From assembly GCA_017539635.1 (NCBI GenBank), contig JAFYCQ010000036.1:1-5381 (forward strand): a stretch of DNA of 5,381 bases, written 5' to 3'. The position numbers were made by a program, and so were the translations under genes. The notes under the pieces were generated by a model. The model searched no databases. It had not been told where the DNA came from and saw nothing but the letters and a program-made list of their open reading frames with translations. The stretch comes from Oscillospiraceae bacterium (GTDB lineage: Bacteria; Bacillota; Clostridia; Oscillospirales; Oscillospiraceae). This document shows positions 1-5,381 of this stretch, one piece after another; position 1 is the first letter of the stretch, and each line of letters opens with the position of its first letter.

Positions 1-564
1 CAGGGCGCTATCTGGATAAACTTCTCCATACCGGTGTTCACAAAGGTCGATATTTTCTTTATCGCCTATCTGATAGTCTCCGCAATACAGATGGGTGCAA
101 ATATCGACTACGCCATAGTAATAGCCAGCCGCTATATGGATCTCAAGGATGAGATGCACCCAAAAGACGCGATAATCGAAACCATGAATTTCGCTTTCCC
201 GACGATCATCACCTCCGGCATCATCCTGGCGGCCTCCGGCTTTATACTCGGCAATATCAGCTCCGAGGGAACTATCGTCGGTATAGGCGAATCCCTGGGG
301 CGGGGCACGCTGATCTCCATAATCCTCGTCATGTTCGCCCTGCCGCAGATACTTATTATCGGAGGAAAGGTGATCGAGCGCACCTCCTTCTCCGTCGGCG
401 GAGCTATACGCCGCAGGTCCAAGAGCGGCAGGATGCTGGTGGACGGCGTCGTCCACGGCAGGATAAACGGCACCGTATCCGGCCTTATCCGGGGCACGGT
501 GGAGGGCGACGTGAACCTGACGTTTATTTCCGGAGGTGTGGAGGGTGACGAGAATGAGGAATAA
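1..564 (+). CDS. MMPL/RND-family membrane transporter, C-terminal 187 residues (5' end outside window)
   Basis: The frame is open at base 1 and ends with TAA at 562-564, so only the C-terminal part of the protein is present. Visible residue 1 is the Gln codon at base 1. Residues 31-45 (MGANIDYAIVIASRY) match the membrane-embedded Gly-x-x-x-Asp-Tyr motif of MMPL/RND transporters. In MmpL3 the Asp-Tyr pairs relay protons, and the equivalent pair here is D36-Y37 (bases 106-111). Hydrophobic segments lie near residues 18-42, 64-84 and 103-122, as expected for the last helices of an MMPL domain. Residues 46-61, a charged loop ending in a 'DAIIETM' stretch, also fit the family. After the last helix come a basic stretch (GGAIRRRSKSGR) and a repetitive glycine tail at residues 148-183. 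MMPL proteins use proton-motive force to export lipids, siderophores or drugs from the inner leaflet. The substrate cannot be told from this fragment. The stop overlaps the next gene. Family call is confident; exact subfamily is not. Confidence 0.88.
   Translation, partial: QGAIWINFSIPVFTKVDIFFIAYLIVSAIQMGANIDYAIVIASRYMDLKDEMHPKDAIIETMNFAFPTIITSGIILAASGFILGNISSEGTIVGIGESLGRGTLISIILVMFALPQILIIGGKVIERTSFSVGGAIRRRSKSGRMLVDGVVHGRINGTVSGLIRGTVEGDVNLTFISGGVEGDENEE
442..513 (+). repeat. Six x-G-x-(V/I) tetrapeptide repeats in the transporter's C-terminal tail
   Basis: Residues 148-171 of the visible transporter read as six perfect tetrapeptides: DGVV, HGRI, NGTV, SGLI, RGTV, EGDV. The pattern then degrades (NLTF, ISGG) before the stop. 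The DNA is not repetitive at base level, so the pattern is maintained in the protein. Alternating small and beta-branched residues with a Gly every fourth position suggest a short beta-solenoid or bactofilin-like strand array. It follows a basic segment after the last helix, so it should lie in the cytoplasm. Its function is unknown. Confidence 0.7.
540..545 (+). promoter_or_regulatory. Ribosome binding site (GGAGGG) for the giant exoprotein gene
   Basis: GGAGGG ends 8 bases before the ATG at 554, which is ideal spacing for a Bacillota Shine-Dalgarno. A second GGAGGT lies at 532-537. Both sit inside the end of the transporter gene. This site decides the start of the downstream gene at 554: that ATG is directly followed by a good signal peptide. 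With the 11-base overlap it implies translational coupling. Confidence 0.8.
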
Positions 565-637
565 TGTGCTAAAAAGAATACTCTCCCTCGTTCTGGCTCT
601 GCTCCTTCTATTCGGAGTATCTGCATCGGCCCTGGCC
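554..637 (+). other. Signal peptide of the giant exoprotein (residues 1-28)
   Basis: The N-terminus begins MRNNVLKR, followed by a hydrophobic core (ILSLVLALLLLFGVSASA) and an A-L-A signal peptidase I site. Cleavage is expected after Ala28, leaving Asp29 as the mature N-terminus. There is no lipobox cysteine, so it is not a lipoprotein. It directs the large N-terminal part out of the cell and supports the ATG at 554 as the true start. Confidence 0.88.
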
Positions 638-3600
638 GACGACGGAGAGACCGTGAGGATATATTCCGCCGAGGATTTTCTTGAGTTTGCGGAAAACTGC
701 TCCTATGATGCGTGGTCGGAGGGGAAGACTGTCGTATTGGAGCGGGATATATCCCTGGGCGGAGCAGATTATATGCCCGCCGCCGGCTTCCGCGGCACAT
801 TCCGGGGAGGCGGACACACCATTTCCGGTCTTGCGATAAGAAGCGAAGTTTCACCGGCCGGGCTTTTCGGCGTCATCATGGAGGGCGGCGAGGTCTGTGA
901 CCTGAAAGTTGAGGGTACCGTTTCCCCAGGCGGGGGAGCCGAGAGAGTCGGAGGAATAGCGGGAGTGAACCGCGGTACGCTGAGAGACTGCTCTTTTTCC
1001 GGTACAGTTACCGGGGATAAGCATACAGGCGGCATCTGCGGTGAGAACGGAGAGACCGGCGTCATCAGGATCTGCGAGATGTCCGGAGGCGTTTTCGGCA
1101 AAAGCATGACCGGGGGAATCGCGGGGAAAAACTCCGGGATCGTGTTCTCCTGCACCAACAGGGCCTATGTCAACACGGTGACGCTCGACCCCACTGTTTC
1201 TCTCAGCGATCTGGATTTCGGGCTTGACCCCGAAACGAGCCTGAGCCGCCTCATTAATCCCGAAACATATAATGTCGCCACCGACAGCGGCGGTGTGGCC
1301 GGGTATTCGGACGGCCTAATAAACTCCAGCAGGAACTACGGTGCAATCGGCTATCAGCATATAGGCTACAACGTGGGCGGTATAGCCGGACGCAGCAGCG
1401 GGCAGATCTCCAAATGCACCAATATGGGCCAGGTCTATGGCCGAAAGGACGTAGGGGGAATAGCCGGCATAGCGGAGCCCTTTATAATCGTAAATCTTAA
1501 CGGCGGGTCTCTGGAAGCCGTCAGAGCCGAGCTTGAAAAGCTGGACAGACTGGTTGCCAATGCAAAGGCCGACGCGGCAAACGCCGCCGACAATATCTCA
1601 AACCGCCTTTCCTCCGTGGGCAGCAGCGTGGACAACGCCAGAGACAAGACACAGACGCTTACGGGACAGCTCTCCGATTACTGGGAGGATACTGCTTCGG
1701 AAATCGACAGGAGCAGCGAGGTGCTGAAAAACGCCGTTTCCATGCTTTCCGCGCCGGTGAGCGACATGAAAAAGGCGTCAGACAGCCTTTCCGAATCCGC
1801 TGCCGCAATGGAGCAAGCAGCAGGCAAGGTCGAGGATTCAAACCTGTCGGGCGAGCTCAGCGCCGCCGCGAGAGACATGTCGTCCGCCTCGGAGCTTCTG
1901 AACACAGGGCTTTCCGAGATAAGCGACGGACTGGACCGGATAGGTTCCTCAATAAGGCCGGCTGACGGCGTTTCACCGGCCGATTGGAGAGCCGCGCTGT
2001 ACGGCACGACCAATGCGGACGGGACTCACCAGGCGGGAGCTTTCGACAAAATAAGCGCCGGGATCGGACAGACTGTTTCCGGGCTGAGCACGCTGGAATC
2101 TGCCGCCCGCGGCCTTGCCGCTGGTATCGGGGACGGCTCCATAGCGACGTGGGGAGCCGTTGCCGAATATATCAATGCCTCCGAATTGATTGCAGCGCTG
2201 AACAAAGCCGCAGAAGGGACGGCCGCCATAGACAGCGGAGTTTCGGAGATTTTAGTCAAATCAAAGCTTGACGCGGCTGCGGCTTCCCAGGGGGCGGAAA
2301 GTATAAGAAACGGCCTGCGCCTCATCTCCGGGGTCGATGGTACAGGCGTATTTCAGTACATATCCTCCGGATTTAGCCATATAGCCAAAGCGACGGGTTC
2401 GGCAGACAGCGGCTTAAAGGATATACAGGAGGCTCTCTCGCTCCTGTCCGATTCGGCGTCTGGTCTTTCCGACGCCTTCAGGGAAACGAAAAACATTCTG
2501 GATTATGTAAACAGCCAGCCGAGACTGAGCGTTTCCGGTACGGGAACAGACGATGAGGCAAGCGACTTTTACGATTCTCTCCAGAATATTTCCAATGAGC
2601 TGGAAATGCTGAACGTGGAATCCCGGAACTCATCAAAGACGCTAATAAACGACATTTCCGCCATCAGCGAACAGTTTTCCGCCGTCATGTACACCCTTAT
2701 AGGAGCGGTGGAGGACGCAGGCAGCAGCAGCGTCTCCTCGGTGGTCGAGGACGCCTCTGACGAGGACATTGACGAGGCTGTAAGAGGAAAGATCTACGGC
2801 TGCCTCAACATGGGAGAGGTAAGCGGGGACCTGGACGCAGGCGGGATAGCAGGCTCCATGTCCGTGTATAACGAGCTCAATCCCGAGGGGGATGACACCG
2901 CGCCCCTTTCCTCACTTATACACAGGACTTATACCCTCAAATGCATACTCCAGGACTGCGTAAATTCCGGCAATATAACCGGAAAGCGCAATTACGTGGG
3001 AGGAGTTGCCGGTGACGCGGGCCTCGGTGTTATAAGCGGCTGCGTGGGCGCCGGCAGAGCCGAAAGCCAGGGCGATTACGTGGGCGGCATCGCCGGCCGC
3101 GGAGACAATATAATCCGAGAGTCCTGGGGCAGGGGAAAACTGTCCGGCAGAGACTATGTGGGCGGAATCGTGGGGGCCGGAAATGAAAAAAACTCCAACT
3201 TAAAGGTTTCCGACTGCCGCTCGCTGGTGGAGATAACCGAGGCCTCCCGCTATTGCGGGGCGATTTCCGGCGGAGATTACGGCGAGTTTTCCGGGAACAC
3301 TTTCGTTTCCGACGACTTGGCGGGCATAAACCGCATAAGCATTAAGGGACAGGCGGAGCCTGTGACCTACGGGGAACTTATGGCCCTTGGCGCTCCCAAG
3401 GAGTTTGAGAGCTTTACCCTCTCCTTCGTTTCCCCCGGCGGGGTCATAAAGAGCCAGAGCTTCAACTACGGTGACAGCTTTGACGATTCCGTATTTCCCG
3501 AAGTGCCGCCGGAGGCGGGGAAAAACGCCGCCTGGGACAAAACAGAGCTCAAAAACCTCACCTTCGACACCACCGTGACAGCCGTTTACACCCCTATTGT

Positions 3601-5381
3601 CGAGGCTGTAAGGAGCGAAAGCGCCCGCAGCGGCGGCCGGCCGGTGTTCCTGGCCCTGGGCGCCTTTGACGACGGGGACGAGGTGGATGCGTCGCCTGCC
3701 GTTATCGGCTTTGACGTGGAGAGAGGCGGCCTCTTCCGGGCCCTGCGCACCTATAACCGCACGGTCCAGGAGCAGTGGCTTTTGATATTGCCGGATGACG
3801 GGGCTGACAGCCACACGGTGAGATACCTGCCGCCCCAGGGTAACATGGGCCTGCTCGAGGTTTACGCCGCCGTGGGAGACGGCTGGGAGAGAGTGGAAAC
3901 ACGGGAAAACGGCAGCTATCTCGAATTTGAAATGGCCGGTGAACAGTGCTATCTGACGGTCGTATCCGCCGCCACGCCCTGGTGGGTCTGGGCTATAGCC
4001 GCGGTGCTCCTGGCCTGCCTTGCCGCCCTGGCGATAGTTCTGTTTGTCAAAAAGCCGAAAAAACCGGTGACAGAGGACGGTGAGAGCGTTCCGCCTTCCA
4101 AAAAGCAAAAGCACCGGAAATGGCTGATACTCATACTTGCCGCCGCATCCGTTGTTTTGGCGGTCGCCCTGGCGGCCACGCTGATTTTCGCTCCGAAAAT
4201 CGCGGGGGCGCAGATATACACGCTGCTTAAAAGCTACGCCGACAGAAGCGATACTGATATGGATTTCTCCCTCGTTGTGGAGAGAGAGGAAAGCACCCTG
4301 CGGGCCGAGGCGGAGCTTTTTACCACGGAGTTCGACGGAAAAGCCGTCTCCTGCACCACGTGGCGGGATATACGCGCCTGCTATACGGACGGCGTGCTTA
4401 TTATGGAAGACGGAGACTGTTATAAAACGGGCGGAGGAGCGCCCGACTTAACGAAGCTGCTGAGCCTGGCCGCCAATCTGTTTTTGAACGTGGACTTCTC
4501 CGTCACGGATCAAAACAGCCGCACCACCTTCAATGCCGAAATGGGGCAGGAGGAGGCGGAAAAGCTAATAAACGCCGTCATGCCGGATCTGTTCATTTTC
4601 TTCGGGGCGCCGGAGAAGGCAAGCCTTGAGCTTATGGTGACCGACGGCGAGCCTGCCGGTCTCACAGCCGTTTTCGACTGCGGAGACAAAGAGGTGAGCG
4701 CCCATGTGGATTTCGTGGACGAGCGCCGAAGCCATGAACTGCCTGCGGCAGTCCAGATCGCCCTGAGCTCAGGGCAGTATCGGAACGCACCGGAAGCTGA
4801 CGGACGTTACATCCAGACCATTTTGGCGTGGCTGGAGCTGTGCTTCAGAGACCCGATAACGGCGGATATGACCCTCCGGTCAAACTGCGGACCCCTGCTG
4901 CAGAACGAGAGCCTCACATGGCAGAGTACGGAGAGGTACAACGAGTCCCTTTCCATACTGAATATCCGGGGAACGACCGTTTTTGCTTCGGAAAGCGCCG
5001 CGTGTACTTCGGGCGGCGTTGTCCTAAACAGCGACGACTCCGGCGTGCCGGACGCAGAGGAGCTGCTCAATGCCGCCTGCTCTGCGGTGATACTGGGCGA
5101 TCCGGAATTTGAGGATATCCCGGAGGGAACGAGATTTACCGTCGGTCTTGACGAGGAGGCAATGACGCGCATAGCCCACGCCGCCGCCCCGGAGACGGAA
5201 AGCCTCAATATAGTGTTTGAGGAGGGGCAGGTCCGGACAGACATAAGAAACGGCAAGGTGACGGATGTGGTCATCGATTGCCGGGGAAAGCTCAGGGTAG
5301 TTCTTGAGGACGTCATCGCCACGGTTTCGGTCACTATGAGCTTTGACGAAAACGGAGAGCTGCAGGATATACCCGAAGCCG
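554..5381 (+). CDS. Giant membrane-anchored GLUG-repeat exoprotein with helical stalk and tandem C-terminal domains (3' end outside window)
   Basis: One frame of 1609 complete codons runs from ATG 554 to the window edge with no stop. Order by residue: signal peptide 1-28; beta-solenoid lead-in 29-102; GLUG repeats 103-305; helical region about 320-735; GLUG repeats 745-920; Flg_new/InlB-B-repeat-like module 955-1014; beta-rich domain 1015-1142; transmembrane helices 1143-1165 and 1190-1214; two related alpha/beta domains from 1235 and 1433. The lead-in contains the F-x-G-T-F-x-G-G-G-H-T-I-S-G-L signature that commonly precedes GLUG motifs. Predicted topology puts residues 29-1142 and everything after 1214 outside the membrane, with only a short basic linker in the cytoplasm. 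There is no LPXTG sorting signal in the visible part. The gene starts inside the end of the MMPL transporter gene, so the two probably work together. GLUG proteins are usually surface or adhesion proteins; an accessory role in transport is inferred from context only. I do not recognise a named gene. The right edge probably cuts the gene close to its natural end. Confidence 0.9.
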   Translation, partial: MRNNVLKRILSLVLALLLLFGVSASALADDGETVRIYSAEDFLEFAENCSYDAWSEGKTVVLERDISLGGADYMPAAGFRGTFRGGGHTISGLAIRSEVSPAGLFGVIMEGGEVCDLKVEGTVSPGGGAERVGGIAGVNRGTLRDCSFSGTVTGDKHTGGICGENGETGVIRICEMSGGVFGKSMTGGIAGKNSGIVFSCTNRAYVNTVTLDPTVSLSDLDFGLDPETSLSRLINPETYNVATDSGGVAGYSDGLINSSRNYGAIGYQHIGYNVGGIAGRSSGQISKCTNMGQVYGRKDVGGIAGIAEPFIIVNLNGGSLEAVRAELEKLDRLVANAKADAANAADNISNRLSSVGSSVDNARDKTQTLTGQLSDYWEDTASEIDRSSEVLKNAVSMLSAPVSDMKKASDSLSESAAAMEQAAGKVEDSNLSGELSAAARDMSSASELLNTGLSEISDGLDRIGSSIRPADGVSPADWRAALYGTTNADGTHQAGAFDKISAGIGQTVSGLSTLESAARGLAAGIGDGSIATWGAVAEYINASELIAALNKAAEGTAAIDSGVSEILVKSKLDAAAASQGAESIRNGLRLISGVDGTGVFQYISSGFSHIAKATGSADSGLKDIQEALSLLSDSASGLSDAFRETKNILDYVNSQPRLSVSGTGTDDEASDFYDSLQNISNELEMLNVESRNSSKTLINDISAISEQFSAVMYTLIGAVEDAGSSSVSSVVEDASDEDIDEAVRGKIYGCLNMGEVSGDLDAGGIAGSMSVYNELNPEGDDTAPLSSLIHRTYTLKCILQDCVNSGNITGKRNYVGGVAGDAGLGVISGCVGAGRAESQGDYVGGIAGRGDNIIRESWGRGKLSGRDYVGGIVGAGNEKNSNLKVSDCRSLVEITEASRYCGAISGGDYGEFSGNTFVSDDLAGINRISIKGQAEPVTYGELMALGAPKEFESFTLSFVSPGGVIKSQSFNYGDSFDDSVFPEVPPEAGKNAAWDKTELKNLTFDTTVTAVYTPIVEAVRSESARSGGRPVFLALGAFDDGDEVDASPAVIGFDVERGGLFRALRTYNRTVQEQWLLILPDDGADSHTVRYLPPQGNMGLLEVYAAVGDGWERVETRENGSYLEFEMAGEQCYLTVVSAATPWWVWAIAAVLLACLAALAIVLFVKKPKKPVTEDGESVPPSKKQKHRKWLILILAAASVVLAVALAATLIFAPKIAGAQIYTLLKSYADRSDTDMDFSLVVEREESTLRAEAELFTTEFDGKAVSCTTWRDIRACYTDGVLIMEDGDCYKTGGGAPDLTKLLSLAANLFLNVDFSVTDQNSRTTFNAEMGQEEAEKLINAVMPDLFIFFGAPEKASLELMVTDGEPAGLTAVFDCGDKEVSAHVDFVDERRSHELPAAVQIALSSGQYRNAPEADGRYIQTILAWLELCFRDPITADMTLRSNCGPLLQNESLTWQSTERYNESLSILNIRGTTVFASESAACTSGGVVLNSDDSGVPDAEELLNAACSAVILGDPEFEDIPEGTRFTVGLDEEAMTRIAHAAAPETESLNIVFEEGQVRTDIRNGKVTDVVIDCRGKLRVVLEDVIATVSVTMSFDENGELQDIPEA
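860..1468 (+). repeat. GLUG-type beta-solenoid repeats, block 1 (residues 103-305)
   Basis: A recurring unit of about 25-30 residues has a G-G-(I/V)-x-G core followed by a (I/L)-x-x-C-x-N-x-G-x-(V/I)-x-G half. Cores are seen at residues 133-137 (GGIAG), 159-163 (GGICG), 187-191 (GGIAG), 246-250 (GGVAG), 275-279 (GGIAG) and 301-305 (GGIAG), preceded by GLFG at 103. The wider gap between 191 and 246 holds an inserted loop (VSLSDLDFGLDPETSLSRL). This matches the GLUG motif family, thought to build a right-handed beta-solenoid on the cell surface. Many units place a Cys at the same register. Confidence 0.82.
1511..2758 (+). other. Long helical, coiled-coil-like insertion between the two GLUG blocks (residues about 320-735)
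   Basis: This stretch of roughly 415 residues is rich in Ala, Ser, Glu, Asp, Lys and Leu and has only four prolines (residues 401, 469, 475, 656). Heptad-like hydrophobic spacing is visible, as in LEAVRAELEKLDRLVANAKA and LNTGLSEISDGLDRIGSSI. The L-x-x-G/S-x-x-x-(I/L) rhythm resembles the helical extracellular regions of YhgE/Pip proteins and Gram-positive MMPL transporters. A non-helical Gly/Pro segment at about 467-497 lies close to the middle and could be the tip of an antiparallel hairpin. Homology to YhgE/Pip is a resemblance only and could be compositional. Confidence 0.65.
2786..3313 (+). repeat. GLUG-type beta-solenoid repeats, block 2 (residues 745-920)
   Basis: The block restarts with GKIYGCLNMGEVSG, which is the second half of a GLUG unit. 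Cores follow at residues 763-767 (GGIAG), 816-820 (GGVAG), 844-848 (GGIAG), 870-874 (GGIVG) and 902-906 (GAISG). Three of these are preceded by Y-V (YVGG), giving near-identical DNA around 2996, 3077 and 3155. A loop insertion of about 25 residues sits between the first two cores. The last unit is degenerate (EFSGNTFVSDDLAGI), as expected for the cap of a solenoid. Confidence 0.82.
3416..3595 (+). other. Flg_new / InlB B-repeat-like module (residues 955-1014)
   Basis: The segment starts with a beta strand (TLSFVSPGGVIKSQSFNYGD), continues through a Pro-rich linker (VFPEVPPEAG), then 'AAWDK' and a final strand 'TTVTAVYTP'. This order of strand, YGD turn, Pro spacer, W-D-K and terminal T-V-T-A-x-Y is typical of Flg_new (Listeria-Bacteroides repeat) modules, small beta-grasp-like spacers in surface proteins of Bacillota. 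Only one copy is present, apparently linking the solenoid to the juxtamembrane domain. Confidence 0.65.
3980..4195 (+). other. Two transmembrane helices with basic cytoplasmic linker (residues 1143-1214)
   Basis: Helix 1 is residues 1143-1165, beginning WWVWAIAAVLLACLAAL and followed by KKPKKP. Helix 2 is residues 1190-1214, WLILILAAASVVLAVALAAT and onwards, preceded by KKQKHRK. The 24-residue linker has about ten Lys/Arg/His residues, so by the positive-inside rule it is cytoplasmic. With a cleaved N-terminal signal peptide this puts both the solenoid part and the C-terminal domains on the outer face. Residues 1015-1142 just before helix 1 form a beta-rich juxtamembrane domain (GSYLEFEMAGEQCYLTVV near its end). 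Confidence 0.85.
4256..4756 (+). other. C-terminal extracellular alpha/beta domain, copy 1 (residues about 1235-1401)
   Basis: Strands alternate with short loops (DFSLVVEREESTLRAEAELF, then ACYTDGVLIMEDGDCYKTGG), followed by a helix (LTKLLSLAANLFL), a strand-plus-helix unit (TTFNAEMGQEEAEKLINAVM) and strands ending at ELPAAV. The pattern of antiparallel strands with a 'y-t-d-G' hairpin resembles the LolA/LppX/LprG-like half-barrel folds of many Gram-positive lipoproteins. That fold assignment is inferred by eye. The domain follows helix 2 and should lie outside the membrane. Confidence 0.5.
4850..5381 (+). other. C-terminal extracellular alpha/beta domain, copy 2, cut by window edge (residues about 1433-1609)
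   Basis: This segment repeats the layout of copy 1. An initial strand pair (ITADMTLRSNCGPLLQNESL) comes first, then a helix (AEELLNAACSAVIL), a strand-plus-helix unit (TRFTVGLDEEAMTRIAHAAA) and final strands ending in DIPEA at the window edge. Corresponding elements are offset by about 198, 202 and 210 residues from copy 1, so the two domains look like an internal duplication with small indels. By comparison with copy 1, only a few residues of the domain should lie beyond the window. Confidence 0.5.

Noticed and set aside
34..564. A gene start at GTG 34 for the transporter fragment
   Set aside because: The frame stays open to base 1 and the residues before it (GAIWINFSIP) continue a membrane protein, so the GTG is an internal valine.
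132..854. Minus-strand open frame of 240 codons across the gene junction
   Set aside because: It is antisense to the MMPL helices and the exoprotein signal peptide. The translation is rich in Pro, Arg and Ser with no domain-like pattern.
1678..2325. Short frames on both strands inside the helical region
   Set aside because: The main frame here keeps heptad-like coiled-coil character without interruption. The alternatives are low-complexity Ser/Ala or Arg translations caused by its Ala/Ser codon bias.
1511..2758. Methyl-accepting chemotaxis receptor signalling domain as an explanation for the helical region
   Set aside because: No conserved MCP hairpin tip motif is seen, and the predicted topology places this region outside the membrane.
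3628..3648. GC-rich palindromic stretch that could be read as a hairpin or terminator
   Set aside because: It lies in the middle of the exoprotein coding frame, has no T-tract, and is explained by Gly/Arg codons.
3200..4114. Minus-strand open frame of 304 codons
   Set aside because: It is entirely antisense to the plus-strand exoprotein frame, which shows recognisable domains there (end of GLUG block 2, Flg_new-like module, first transmembrane helix). Its translation shows no domain, and long antisense frames are common at this GC content.
4807..5334. Minus-strand open frame of 175 codons, and a plus-strand frame at 4828-5112
   Set aside because: Both overlap the continuous exoprotein frame where the duplicated domain is visible. 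The translations are Ser/Thr-rich or Arg-rich shadows with no start context.

Overview
This window lies inside one plus-strand operon with no intergenic space. It holds two genes, and both are cut by the window edges. Strong Shine-Dalgarno sequences, fairly high GC combined with frequent ATA isoleucine codons, and the types of surface protein suggest a monoderm Bacillota of the class Clostridia, perhaps Oscillospiraceae-like. No marker gene is present, so this placement is tentative.

Positions 1-564 encode the last 187 residues of an MMPL/RND-type membrane transporter. The visible part has the membrane-embedded Asp-Tyr pair, the last transmembrane helices, and an unusual cytoplasmic tail of six consecutive x-G-x-(V/I) tetrapeptides.

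Positions 554-5381 are a single uninterrupted reading frame of at least 1609 codons, open at the right edge. It is easily missed because it has no stop codon in the window and is overlain by many spurious short frames. In order it encodes: a cleavable signal peptide; a first block of GLUG-type beta-solenoid repeats; a roughly 420-residue helical insertion; a second GLUG block; a Flg_new/InlB-B-repeat-like module; a beta-rich juxtamembrane domain; two transmembrane helices joined by a short basic linker; and two tandem copies of a roughly 170-200-residue alpha/beta domain. The second copy is almost complete at the window edge.

The two genes overlap by 11 bases, and the second has its own well-spaced ribosome binding site inside the first, so they are probably translationally coupled. 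The working picture is a membrane transporter made together with a giant membrane-anchored exoprotein. The exoprotein's helical stalk resembles the helical extracellular regions of YhgE/Pip and Gram-positive MMPL proteins. A shared role in exporting a lipid or envelope component is plausible but is inference. No RNA genes, mobile elements, CRISPR arrays, promoters or terminators were seen.
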